From assembly GCA_938002255.1 (NCBI GenBank), contig CALLAL010000007.1, forward strand, positions 16,751 through 80,750: DNA of 64,000 nt. Reading direction: 5' to 3'. Source of the DNA: an uncultured bacterium. GTDB taxonomy: Bacteria; Desulfobacterota; BSN033; UBA1163. Below, piece by piece: positions 34,765-43,355 of this stretch; position 1 is the first letter of the stretch, and every line of letters starts with the position of its first letter. The notes under the pieces were generated by a model. The model made no database searches and was not told the origin of the DNA. It saw only the letters and a list, made by a program, of their open reading frames with translations. The position numbers and the translations under genes are program-made.

Positions 34765-36408
34765 CTATTCTGTTATTTTTCTCCGTTCCTCTTCCCTCAA
34801 TTCCCGCCTCAGGAATTTTCCCACCTTTGATTTAGGCAGCATGTCTCTAAACTCAATATACTGCGGCACCTTATAAGGAGCCAATCTTTCCTTACACCAT
34901 TTGGTCAGTTCAAACCCACTGATCCCTTTAATATCCTCTTTCAGCACAACAAAAGCCTTGATCCGTTCTCCCACCTTTTCATCTGGAACACCCACCACGC
35001 TGGCAGCAATGACTGCAGGATGTTCCTGGAGAACTCGTTCCACCTCTGCCGCAGCAATTCGATATCCTTTATGTTTGATCAGATCTACCGAACGGTCCCT
35101 GAAATAGAGCCAGTGGTCCTGATCGACTTCAACGATATCTTTTGTTCGGTACCAAACCTCCCCGTCAATTTCTAAGAAACACTTCTCTGTCTCTTCGGGC
35201 TTATTCCAGTAAGATTTTACAGCATAGGGAGAAGTCGCCAGCAACTCGCCAGGCTCACCCGGAGGGACAGGCTCAAGGGTATCCGGGTCAACGAGCCGGA
35301 ACTTACTGCCAGGAGATATTTTCCCTGCAGCCCCTTCAGGAGGAATACCATCCCTCGCATAACTGAGAGAGATGGCGGCACAGAGTTCAGTCGCGCCATA
35401 CCCCTGGTATAGAGGGATACCAAATTTTTTATGCCAACGTTTTGCTACTTCTGTGGGCAAAACATCCCCACCTGTTCCACAATATTTGAGAGATCGGAGA
35501 TCATACTGATCAACCCGATCATGTTCAAGAATCATCCGATACATTGCCGGAACAGCAAACATCCTTGTCGCCCGGTAGCGCTGGATATGGTCGAACATGG
35601 CATCAAGAACCACTCTTGGCATCACAATCAGGGTCTCCCCTGTCACGAGCATGGGGGTCATACCATCCATCTGGCCAATGACATGATACAGAGGAGCTGC
35701 CAGCAGGGTAATCCCCTCCCCAAAGGGAACTAACGGCTCAACCGCCCGTGCCCATTCTATCAGTCGATAAATAAAAAGCCCTGCGGAGAGGGGAACCCCT
35801 TTGGGAAACCCTGTAGTCCCTCCGGTATAGAGCATCACTGCTGTATCCTCAGGTTCTCCTTCAAAGGGAGGTAAAGTGGAGGGATTTCCGGTTTTTAAAA
35901 GTTTTTGGAAGGATACGAATTCCTTACCTTTAGGGACCTTGCCCGTTGGAATGCGGCCAAACCCTCTCCCTATGATTTTTTTCCAACCGGGTATGAGGTC
36001 AACCATGCTGGTAACGACCACTTTTCGGATGGGCGCTTCCTCCAATATGTCAATCACATAACTGAGGTTGGTATCCATGCAGAAGATGATCCCAGCTCCA
36101 ACATCATTGGCCATATATCGGATGTCATAGGACGTATAAACAGGAGCAACCATTACAGGCACCGCCTCGAGTCTCTGAAGGGCAAGCCAGGTGATCAGCG
36201 TTTGGGGAAGGTTGTAAAGATAGACAATCACCTTCTCATCTTTTCCCACTCCCATCTCAAAGAGAGAGGACGCCAACCTTAACACCATCTGGTGAATTTC
36301 AGAGAAGGTAAATTTCTCTCCAAGGTAAACCAAAGAAGTTTTATCTGGTGACCGTTTGACCACTTCTTCAAAGGCCTGATAGGTGGTATTTGTTTCTACC
36401 AAAGGCAT
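34765..36408 (-). CDS. AMP-forming acyl-CoA ligase
   Basis: A 547-residue ANL ligase with a canonical P-loop (LYTGGTTGFPKGVPLS), YQGYGATELCAA, VWYRTKDIVEVDQDHWLYFRDR and the C-terminal catalytic lysine motif LPKSKVGKFLRREL. It starts 10 nt after livF of the second cluster and is probably translated from the same message. With the variant ligase next to it, the operon supplies two activating enzymes for one transporter. Confidence 0.9.
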   Translation of the reverse strand: MPLVETNTTYQAFEEVVKRSPDKTSLVYLGEKFTFSEIHQMVLRLASSLFEMGVGKDEKVIVYLYNLPQTLITWLALQRLEAVPVMVAPVYTSYDIRYMANDVGAGIIFCMDTNLSYVIDILEEAPIRKVVVTSMVDLIPGWKKIIGRGFGRIPTGKVPKGKEFVSFQKLLKTGNPSTLPPFEGEPEDTAVMLYTGGTTGFPKGVPLSAGLFIYRLIEWARAVEPLVPFGEGITLLAAPLYHVIGQMDGMTPMLVTGETLIVMPRVVLDAMFDHIQRYRATRMFAVPAMYRMILEHDRVDQYDLRSLKYCGTGGDVLPTEVAKRWHKKFGIPLYQGYGATELCAAISLSYARDGIPPEGAAGKISPGSKFRLVDPDTLEPVPPGEPGELLATSPYAVKSYWNKPEETEKCFLEIDGEVWYRTKDIVEVDQDHWLYFRDRSVDLIKHKGYRIAAAEVERVLQEHPAVIAASVVGVPDEKVGERIKAFVVLKEDIKGISGFELTKWCKERLAPYKVPQYIEFRDMLPKSKVGKFLRRELREEERRKITE

Positions 36409-36418
36409 CTTTCTTCTT

Positions 36419-37171
36419 TTACACTCCCATAAAGGTAGAACGGACTTCCGGATTTTCTTTCAGCTCCTCCCGTGTCCCTTGCAGGGTGAGCATTCCGTTC
36501 TCGATCACATATCCACGGTCAATGATGGGCAGGAGAGGCCTGGCAAATTGTTCTGCCACAAGTACGGTAATCCCCTGTTCGCGAATCTGCTTAATCGCTT
36601 TGATCAGACTCCCCTGCATGGCAGGGCTGAGTCCGAGGAGAGGCTCATCAAGAAGGAGGAGTTTGGGTTGGGTCATTAAAGCCATTCCAATGGAGACCAT
36701 CTGTTGTTCTCCACCGCTGCAGAAACCGGCTTTCCTCTTCCTTAAGGCTTTCAGGGGCGGGAAGATGGAATACACAAAGTCATAGCTTTTCTGGAGATCA
36801 GCATCCCTTCGGAGATAGGTGCTGATCCGAAGGTTTTCTTCCACATCGCTATCAGGAAAGACAGGGTGCCTCTCCCGGCTGAGAGCAATTCCCTTCTTAA
36901 TCCGGTGACTGGGTTTGGCATTCAGGATCTCTTCTCCTTCGAACCAGATCTCTCCCAGGAGGGTGATCCGCTCTCCTCCCCTTCTCTCTTCTTTAACTTT
37001 CATGTCGATGATCAGGCCGGAGATGGTATTCATGAGAGTTGTTTTGCCTGCACTATTCGAACCTAAAGCGCTAACAATCTCTCCTCGAAAAACCTCTAAA
37101 GAAAGATCATTCAAAGCAAGGGCATTTTCAAAAAAGACCATCAAATTTTTAACGTCAAGCATCCGATCCAT
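36419..37171 (-). CDS. livF: Branched-chain-type ABC transporter ATPase LivF (second cluster)
   Basis: About 250 residues. Walker A is altered: GSNSAGKTTLM rather than GxxGxGKT-type GANGAGKT, with a Ser replacing the central Gly. The signature is FCSGGEQQMVSIGMALM and Walker B LLLLDEPLLGLSP. The start at 37171 is chosen because GAAGG stands 5 nt before it; ATGs at 37186 and 37162 are possible. It works with the LivG encoded 54 nt upstream. Confidence 0.85.
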   Translation of the reverse strand: MDRMLDVKNLMVFFENALALNDLSLEVFRGEIVSALGSNSAGKTTLMNTISGLIIDMKVKEERRGGERITLLGEIWFEGEEILNAKPSHRIKKGIALSRERHPVFPDSDVEENLRISTYLRRDADLQKSYDFVYSIFPPLKALRKRKAGFCSGGEQQMVSIGMALMTQPKLLLLDEPLLGLSPAMQGSLIKAIKQIREQGITVLVAEQFARPLLPIIDRGYVIENGMLTLQGTREELKENPEVRSTFMGV

Positions 37172-37240
37172 GTTGACCTTCAACATCTGTTATTCAACCG
37201 AGAGGGTCCAAAGTTGGTAGTTTATCATTCATCGTCTTTG

Positions 37241-37999
37241 TTATCCTTCCACTTCTGTTCCAAGGTAGGCTTTCTGGACCTCTTCCTTTGCCATGGCTTC
37301 CTTGGGAGGGCCTTCTGCGATCTTCCGTCCGAAGTTCATCACCAAAACCCGACTGGCCACACGGAAAAGCTCCTTCAGGCGGTGTTCCACCATCATGATG
37401 GTGATCCCCTCCCGGTTAAACTTTTCGATCATGGGGAGAGTGGCTGCCACTTCGGACATGGCCATTCCTGAGAAAAGTTCATCCAAGATGAGCAGTTCAG
37501 GCCGAAGGGCCATGCAACGAGCAAGATCCAATCGTTTCAGATATCCATGAGGAAGGCTCCCAGCCACCTTGTAAGGGACAAAAGAATCCCGCTCAAAACC
37601 AAGGTCATCAAGGAGGTTGATCGCCACATCATCCCGCTCTCCGTATTTTCCCCCGCCCAATCTCTTCACCCTTGGCGAGTAGAGCGGAACGATCAGATTT
37701 TTGAATGCCGGAAGTTTATGAAAGGCTCTCACCATTTGAAAGCTCCGGGAGATCCCGTAGCCTGCAATTTGATAAGGAGGTTTGCCTGTGATATCCTTTC
37801 CCTGAAAAATGACCTTACCCGAAGTCGGTTTCACAAAGCCTGTAATCAGGTTAATCAGGGTGGTCTTGCCGGATCCATTGGGTCCAATCACCCCTAAGAA
37901 TTCACCTCTCCTCAGTTCAAAACTGACATCCTCCACAGCCACAACGCCACCAAACTGTTTGGTCAGGTTTTGAACTTTCAGGATCACTTCATCCTGCAT
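37241..37999 (-). CDS. livG: Branched-chain-type ABC transporter ATPase LivG (second cluster)
   Basis: A 252-residue ATPase. Walker A GPNGSGKTTLI, LivG loop ISRSFQMVRAFHKLPAF, signature equivalent LPHGYLKRLDLARCMAL and Walker B LLILDELFSGM (Glu after Asp but Leu replaces Pro of the DEP motif). EHRLKELFRVASRVLVMNFG and KAYLGTE close the protein as in LivG. Directly follows livM (1-nt gap). Confidence 0.88.
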   Translation of the reverse strand: MQDEVILKVQNLTKQFGGVVAVEDVSFELRRGEFLGVIGPNGSGKTTLINLITGFVKPTSGKVIFQGKDITGKPPYQIAGYGISRSFQMVRAFHKLPAFKNLIVPLYSPRVKRLGGGKYGERDDVAINLLDDLGFERDSFVPYKVAGSLPHGYLKRLDLARCMALRPELLILDELFSGMAMSEVAATLPMIEKFNREGITIMMVEHRLKELFRVASRVLVMNFGRKIAEGPPKEAMAKEEVQKAYLGTEVEG

Positions 38000-38000
38000 T

Positions 38001-39014
38001 TCAGATCCTCACATCCCTTTCAAATTGGTGATACTTTCTCGTGATGTAATGAAAAAGTCCCTCAGGAAGACTCACCAGAGCAGCAATCAGGATGATTCCA
38101 TAAAGGGCCATTCTCAATCCGCCGAGGGCACGAAGAACTTCCGAAAGGGGGACTAATATGAAGGTTCCAATCGTAGCCCCTGCAAAACTTCCAGGACCGC
38201 CTAAAACCGCACCTGCAAGGGGAAGAATCGTATAATCGAGCGCAAAGGCAGAGCGTCCAACGAATTGGTAGTAGTGGGTCATCAGGGCTCCGGCAAAGCA
38301 ACCCACGGCTCCAGCGATGAAGATGGCCTGAGCCTTATACCAATAAATGTTAATCCCGCCTGCCATTACCACTCGGTCATCATCCCTGATGCCCCTCAAA
38401 ACTAATCCAAAATCCTCATTAATCAATTTCCGAAATCCGAAGAGGCAAAAGACCACCGCAAAAATCGCAAGATAGATTGCCACCCAACTGCTCGGGAAAG
38501 GCCTAAGAGAGAGGAGTCCATGGGTGCCACCAAGGATGTTGAGCGTTTCAATCAGATGGGCAAAGAGGAGGGGAAGAATCAGGGTTACCATTGAGAAGTA
38601 CACCCCTCTTAATCTCAGAACGGAAACAAGAAGAATGGTGCAGAGGAAGGCACCCCCAAGGGTGGCAATCGGGAGGGTCAAAGAGAGTGGCATCTTGAAA
38701 TAGTGATTCAATCCTCCACTGATATAGGCCCCCACACCAAAAAAAAGAGCCTGACCCAGAGAGACCAGACCAACGGATGCCATAAAATCCCAGCTCAGGG
38801 CCAGCAGGGCAAAGATACAGGAATAGAAGAGGACTTTTTCCCAGTATCCCCCCTTGAGTAAAAAAGGAAGAAGGAGAAGGAGGGCCACAGGCAAGACCCT
38901 TGGAAGAAGGAGATAGAGTATATCCCGGAAGTTTGAAAGGAAATAGATCGTGTCAGTCCTCGCTTTGATGCCGCGATCAATCCTTTCTCTACGATATCGA
39001 ATATCCTCTCCCAT
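38001..39014 (-). CDS. livM: Branched-chain-type ABC transporter permease LivM (second cluster)
   Basis: A 337-residue permease with eight to nine hydrophobic segments. Signatures are ALSWDFMASVGLVSLGQALFFG and NEDFGLVLRGIRDDDRVVMAGG. The start at 39014 is chosen because it lies 2 nt past the livH stop and is preceded by GGAAGAGAGAG; the longer frame runs into livH. A basic N-terminal stretch of about 40 residues precedes the first membrane helix, longer than usual. Confidence 0.88.
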   Translation of the reverse strand: MGEDIRYRRERIDRGIKARTDTIYFLSNFRDILYLLLPRVLPVALLLLLPFLLKGGYWEKVLFYSCIFALLALSWDFMASVGLVSLGQALFFGVGAYISGGLNHYFKMPLSLTLPIATLGGAFLCTILLVSVLRLRGVYFSMVTLILPLLFAHLIETLNILGGTHGLLSLRPFPSSWVAIYLAIFAVVFCLFGFRKLINEDFGLVLRGIRDDDRVVMAGGINIYWYKAQAIFIAGAVGCFAGALMTHYYQFVGRSAFALDYTILPLAGAVLGGPGSFAGATIGTFILVPLSEVLRALGGLRMALYGIILIAALVSLPEGLFHYITRKYHQFERDVRI

Positions 39015-39016
39015 GG

Positions 39017-39883
39017 TCAGACTCTCTCTTCCAACTCTTTGTATTTCCCAAAAATCCCGGAAGGTTTGATGGCCAAGATAAAGATGATGGCTGCCAGCGT
39101 GATCACGGTTAACCATTGAGCCTTGAAAAAGGTAGCCACAAGAATTTGGGCGAATCCAAGGATGAAACTCGCTAAGACGATTCCTGGAACGCTTTCCAGA
39201 CCGCCTACAATGCCTACAGCCAGGGCATAGATGAGAATATCGTAGCCCATCTCTGTATCAATAGACCCCAGAGGCAGAATGGCAAGGCCCGCAATCACGG
39301 CCAGTGCAGAACCAAAGGCAAGGCTAAGCGCCGCAGTCCAGTCGGAGTCAATCCCAAGCGAAATGGCTGTCCTCTCATTCTGGGCAATGGCTCTAAAGGC
39401 AAGGCCAATCCGTGTACGGTGAGTAAAAAGATATAAGAAGATGATCAGGGCGATTCCGATACCGACCAAAATGATTCTCTGATAGTCTAACCAAACATTT
39501 CCTATTGGGATGCTTCCTTTGACGAATTCTGGAAGGACATAGGTAAACCCAGAGAATCCGAGATACCTCAGGACCTCAATGATAACGATTGCCGCTGCCA
39601 GCGTCGCAATCACTTCATTGATTGCAAGCCCCCTTAGGCGAAGCATCAATCCCCAATAAAGGATGAAACCGAGAACTCCCACCACGAGGATGGATAGAAT
39701 GGCTGAGAAGAAAAAGGGAAGTCCCAGTTGATGGATGAAGATCCAGGTGAGGATTCCACCTAAAAGATAGAAGGCGCCATGAGCAAAGTTGGGGAGTCCA
39801 CTGATGCCAAACGTGAGGCTGAACCCGATTGCCATCAGGGCTAACGTGATGCTATTGGTGATTCCGTAGATCAGGATCTCCAT
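39017..39883 (-). CDS. livH: Branched-chain-type ABC transporter permease LivH (second cluster)
   Basis: A 288-residue permease with about eight membrane segments. Its LivH signatures are GISGLPNFAHGAFYLLGG and RTRIGLAFRAIAQNERTAISLGI. It lies 125 nt downstream of the binding-protein gene; the gap contains a long imperfect inverted repeat. Confidence 0.88.
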   Translation of the reverse strand: MEILIYGITNSITLALMAIGFSLTFGISGLPNFAHGAFYLLGGILTWIFIHQLGLPFFFSAILSILVVGVLGFILYWGLMLRLRGLAINEVIATLAAAIVIIEVLRYLGFSGFTYVLPEFVKGSIPIGNVWLDYQRIILVGIGIALIIFLYLFTHRTRIGLAFRAIAQNERTAISLGIDSDWTAALSLAFGSALAVIAGLAILPLGSIDTEMGYDILIYALAVGIVGGLESVPGIVLASFILGFAQILVATFFKAQWLTVITLAAIIFILAIKPSGIFGKYKELEERV

Positions 39884-39900
39884 AGTTGTTAAGAGGGGGC

Positions 39901-40000
39901 AAGGATTCGAGGGTTCAAGGGCTCAAGGTATCTTGAACATGTTTTGTACTAATCTTTTGAACTCACTTGAATCCTTGACCGCTGGACCTCTCGAACCCTT
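39901..40000. repeat. Imperfect inverted repeat between binding protein and LivH genes
   Basis: The arm AAGGATTCGAGGGTTC (39901-39916) matches 13 of 16 positions of the reverse complement of GACCTCTCGAACCCTT (39985-40000). Inner segments with CTTGAA and TTCAAG add further pairing. It could stabilise or end most transcripts after the binding-protein gene. The arm sequence resembles that at 28.9 kb. Confidence 0.5.
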
Positions 40001-40008
40001 CCGATTTT

Positions 40009-41301
40009 TTATTTCATCCAGGGTGCCAATTCAACTTTTGCTTCTGCAACAAGATCCGGGAAGATGGGGATCATCTTTCCCGCTCTCCATTGATAAGAGA
40101 CAATAATGGAAGCCTCTTTGGGGTCTCCATTGAAAATCTGCTGATGGGTAGCTTTGTCAAATCTGATTCTTCCTGAAACGCCCATCATGTCCGTTTTCTC
40201 AACGAATTCAGCAAATTTATCTGGATCCTTGGAGGGAATAAATCCTGCTCTCTCAATCGCGTCCTTTAAGATATAGACCGCATCATAGGCTGACGAAACG
40301 GTTCTGGGATCATCCATCCCGGGAAGTTTCTTAGCTGCCCAGTGGCTATGAAATTCAACAGACTTGGGCAGGGCTTTGACCGGTGCTCCGGTTCCTCCTG
40401 GGAAGGGCATCACCATCACATAGTCAAGGTCCTCTCCATACATGGACCAGGCTTTAGTCGATGTCACCACTGCAAAGTCGAGAAAGAGCATGGTCGGAAT
40501 CTTCATCGACTTCCATTGTTTAAAGCAAACCGGAAGTGTGGGCATATCCCCAACGACATAGAGAAGTTGGGCCCCTGATCCCCTCACTTTGCTCAATACA
40601 GGGGAGAAATCATTGGTGCCCACAGGAACCAGTTCTAAACCCACCATCTTCCAGCCCAATCCTTCAAGTCTTCCTTTTAACGCATCGGCAGAGGCTTTCG
40701 CCCATAAGGTGTCCTGGGCAATTGCAAAAAACTTGTCATATTTGTACTCTTTTCTTAGAGCATCAACCGTTCTTGCAGCCGTCGTCCCAACATAGGTGGA
40801 ATTGGTCGTTGCCCTGAACCAGTATTTATATTTTGAAGGGTCGTTCTGAAAGATTTCGATCAGTTTTGGCGTCTGGGCAATTGTCTGGATAGTGATCATT
40901 TTGTACTTGGCAATAAGGTCCATCGTTGCCACCATCGCCTCGGACCGAAAGGGGGCTACGATCAAAGCATCGGGTTTTTCTTCAGCGATCATCTTATCCA
41001 CCGCCATCAGGGCCGCATGGACCGGTGTTCCGGGTTCTCCGCAGCGGGTATCTGCCGTCACCAGTTTTAACGGCCGTTTAACACCTTCACTTTTGACCAG
41101 GATCCCTCCCCCTGCATTGATCTCATCAATGGCCATTTCTATAGCTATCTTTCCTGATTTAACGAGGGGTTGAAAAAAGGAAGAGGGCAAACCGAGAACA
41201 ATAGGTTTTGCCTGGGCAAAGACAGAGCTGCTCAAAAACATGGCACCGAGAATTGCTAAAAATAGGACACCCCAAATCTTAAACCAAACTCTCTTTTTCA
41301 T
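40009..41301 (-). CDS. Branched-chain-type ABC transporter substrate-binding protein (second cluster)
   Basis: A 430-residue periplasmic type-1 binding protein. The signal peptide ends near SVFAQA. Family segments are GLPSSFFQPLVKSGKIAIEMAIDEINAGGG, given in parts as QPLVKSGKIAIEMA and IDEINAGGGI, then TADTRCGEPG and FAIAQDTLWAKASADALK. The ATG at 41301 follows GGGAGGTGGGAGG; longer in-frame ATGs lie within or before that site. It is the first gene of a likely nine-gene operon down to the DUF35 gene. Ligand unknown. Confidence 0.9.
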   Translation of the reverse strand: MKKRVWFKIWGVLFLAILGAMFLSSSVFAQAKPIVLGLPSSFFQPLVKSGKIAIEMAIDEINAGGGILVKSEGVKRPLKLVTADTRCGEPGTPVHAALMAVDKMIAEEKPDALIVAPFRSEAMVATMDLIAKYKMITIQTIAQTPKLIEIFQNDPSKYKYWFRATTNSTYVGTTAARTVDALRKEYKYDKFFAIAQDTLWAKASADALKGRLEGLGWKMVGLELVPVGTNDFSPVLSKVRGSGAQLLYVVGDMPTLPVCFKQWKSMKIPTMLFLDFAVVTSTKAWSMYGEDLDYVMVMPFPGGTGAPVKALPKSVEFHSHWAAKKLPGMDDPRTVSSAYDAVYILKDAIERAGFIPSKDPDKFAEFVEKTDMMGVSGRIRFDKATHQQIFNGDPKEASIIVSYQWRAGKMIPIFPDLVAEAKVELAPWMK

Positions 41302-41389
41302 CCTCCCACCTCCCATAAATGAATTGCTGAATCTTATAAATAGAATGAATTCCTCCCCCACCTCCTCTCATAGCTGATTGGTGAGACAT

Positions 41390-41418
41390 CTATTATCAGG
41401 TTGATAATCTATTGTCAA
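41390..41418 (-). promoter_or_regulatory. Promoter with embedded operator for the second Liv cluster
   Basis: On the minus strand TTGACA, 17 nt, TAATAG. The perfect palindrome ATTATCA-GGT-TGATAAT (41392-41408) fills the spacer and overlaps the -10 box, an ideal repressor position. The -35 box overlaps the stop codon of the upstream dehydrogenase gene. Confidence 0.65.
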
Positions 41419-42278
41419 GATGATTTATGATATTCGTAAAACCCCTTGCCTGTTTTTCGGCCCAGATGCCCGGCACGAACCATCTTCCGAAGCAGCGGAC
41501 AGGGACGATATTTGGAGTCGCCGAACTCTTTATAAAGGTTCTCCTGCACCATGAGAAGCGTATCCAACCCTATCAGATCCGCCAGGGCAAGGGGGCCCAT
41601 GGGATGATTCACGCCGAGGACCATCGCCTGATCGATGTCCTCGGCAGAGGCAATCCCCTCCTGAAGTACGAAGATGGCCTCATTGATCATCGGCACAAAG
41701 ATCCGATTGACGACAAATCCAGGAGCCTCATTGACCAGGATGGGGGTTTTGCCCAACTTCTTAGAAAGTTCCTTGATGATCTGATACGTCTCCTCAGAAG
41801 TGGCCTGTCCTTTGATGATCTCTACCAGCTTCATGGCAGGAACAGGATTAAAAAAATGCATCCCGATGACCTTCTCTGGCCTTTTCGTCACCGAGGCAAT
41901 CTCCGTAATAGAAAGGCCTGAAGTATTAGAAGCAAGGATTGTCCCTTCTTGGCAGAGTTGATCCAGTTCCTTATAAACCCCTTTCTTCAGGTCCATATTT
42001 TCAATGACGGCTTCGATGACCACTTCGGCTCCCTTGACAGCCTCCTTCAAATCGATTGTCCCCTTAATTCTGGAAATGAGTGCTTCAGCCTGGTCCTTCG
42101 TTATCTTCCCTTTTTGGATCGCCCTTTCATAATTTTTTCTGATGATATTGAACCCTCCCTGGACAAAGGTCATCTCAATATCTCTCATAGAAACCTCAAA
42201 CCCGGCTTCTGCACACACCTGAGCAATCCCGGACCCCATCAACCCGGCTCCTAACACACAAATCTTTTTAATCTCCAT
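41415..42278 (-). CDS. hbd: 3-hydroxybutyryl/3-hydroxyacyl-CoA dehydrogenase
   Basis: A 287-residue NAD(P)-dependent dehydrogenase oxidising 3-hydroxyacyl-CoA (or reducing acetoacetyl-CoA). The N-terminal Rossmann motif is [19 protein letters not shown]; the catalytic His is in [15 protein letters not shown] with Glu in [15 protein letters not shown], and the C-terminal domain contains [13 protein letters not shown] and [18 protein letters not shown]. Size fits the stand-alone HBD form. It lies just upstream of the second Liv cluster in the same orientation, fitting beta-oxidation of the imported acids with the thiolase encoded at the far end. Confidence 0.92.
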   Translation of the reverse strand: MEIKKICVLGAGLMGSGIAQVCAEAGFEVSMRDIEMTFVQGGFNIIRKNYERAIQKGKITKDQAEALISRIKGTIDLKEAVKGAEVVIEAVIENMDLKKGVYKELDQLCQEGTILASNTSGLSITEIASVTKRPEKVIGMHFFNPVPAMKLVEIIKGQATSEETYQIIKELSKKLGKTPILVNEAPGFVVNRIFVPMINEAIFVLQEGIASAEDIDQAMVLGVNHPMGPLALADLIGLDTLLMVQENLYKEFGDSKYRPCPLLRKMVRAGHLGRKTGKGFYEYHKSS

Positions 42279-42367
42279 TCATTCCACCCCCTTCCCTTAA
42301 AAGTTTTAAATGGTCCCTCCCTCTCTTACATTTTTATCTTACGTTTTTAGCAACCCATCTCCCCCAT

Positions 42368-42406
42368 AACCTGAACTCAAATGCGATCGCATTGATAATT
42401 CAGGTT
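42368..42406 (-). promoter_or_regulatory. Two-tier palindrome between the MEMO-like gene and hbd
   Basis: AACCTGAA (42368-42375) and TTCAGGTT (42399-42406) enclose the perfect 14-bp palindrome AATGCGATCGCATT (42380-42393). No T-run follows on either strand, so an operator or regulatory hairpin is more likely than a terminator. The rest of the 177-nt gap shows nothing else. Confidence 0.5.
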
Positions 42407-42455
42407 TGTTTTTTAGTTGATTGCATTTAACGCAAGGGAACGGATTCGATACGTT

Positions 42456-43301
42456 TTATAAATACACAATTCCTGCGTAACCCACAAAGCTCTCATCAGG
42501 CATAATATCGTAACTGGTATAGTAATCAATCAGATGTCCCTTTTCCGCACCGAGGGTCCTGCAGGTAGCAATGGCAGAAGCAGCAGCGCCAGCACTACAG
42601 GCGCTGTCATTTTTGTTGGCATGGTTAATCAGACCTTTGGCGTCCATTTTCAAAGCGTAATCAATAAATAATTTATCGTTTTCATCTCGTACCCACTTCA
42701 GAGCAGGTAGTCCGATTCCTTTACTGACCAATCCATAATTGGGGCCATAATGGGTTAGATCAGTGGAACCGATCGCCAAGACAGTCAGGCCTCTTTCATT
42801 GGCAAGCCGGGCTACCTCCTCTCCAAGACTCTGTGCCTTAAAAGATGAAGGCGCCCGAATCGCAAGGAGTTTTGAATCTGGGAAAAAATATTTGACCATC
42901 GGGAGCTGGATCTCAATTGTATTATCACCGCTGGCTGGACTTTCAGGTCTAATCTCAACTCTTGTCGCGAGACTCCTGGCAAACTCCCACTCCACCTCTA
43001 TATCTCCCAGAGGAGTCTCCCATCTCTGCTCCATCACCATCCGCGGGATGTCCTCTGGGCTGAGATGTCCTCCGTAGATCACAACAAGCTCTGCTTCTCC
43101 TCCTGATTTCAGTAGAGAAAAAATCCTTGCTGCAAGCTTCCCGGAAAAATACCACCCTGCATGGGGAACAATCCCTCCCTGAACAGGTTTGGGAAAAGAA
43201 GGAGGCAACCATCCTTCTAAAAATGATTCAATTTCCCTCTGGCATTCTTTTTTATCTACTGGATACCATCCGCGAGGCAGGGCTCTCTTTCGTGTGCTCA
43301 T
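42456..43301 (-). CDS. MEMO1-family protein (AmmeMemoRadiSam component B)
   Basis: A 281-residue MEMO-like protein with a dioxygenase-type fold. Conserved features are the His in GIVPHAGWYFSGKLAARIF, VVIYGGHLSP, and IGSTDLTHYGPNYG with further histidines. It is one part of the AmmeMemoRadiSam set (AMMECR1, MEMO, radical SAM); the other two components are absent from the window, so it acts alone or with distant partners. The ATG at 43301 follows AAGGAGGGG. It is 54 nt downstream of argS. Confidence 0.85.
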   Translation of the reverse strand: MSTRKRALPRGWYPVDKKECQREIESFLEGWLPPSFPKPVQGGIVPHAGWYFSGKLAARIFSLLKSGGEAELVVIYGGHLSPEDIPRMVMEQRWETPLGDIEVEWEFARSLATRVEIRPESPASGDNTIEIQLPMVKYFFPDSKLLAIRAPSSFKAQSLGEEVARLANERGLTVLAIGSTDLTHYGPNYGLVSKGIGLPALKWVRDENDKLFIDYALKMDAKGLINHANKNDSACSAGAAASAIATCRTLGAEKGHLIDYYTSYDIMPDESFVGYAGIVYL

Positions 43302-43355
43302 CAATAACCCCTCCTTATGTCGCTATCCGCATTGCAATAAGCGGTTTGCGACTCT

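Noticed and set aside
42380..42393. GCGATCGC core as a HIP1-type cyanobacterial repeat
   Set aside because: It occurs singly and the gene content is not cyanobacterial; it is better read as the centre of a local palindrome.
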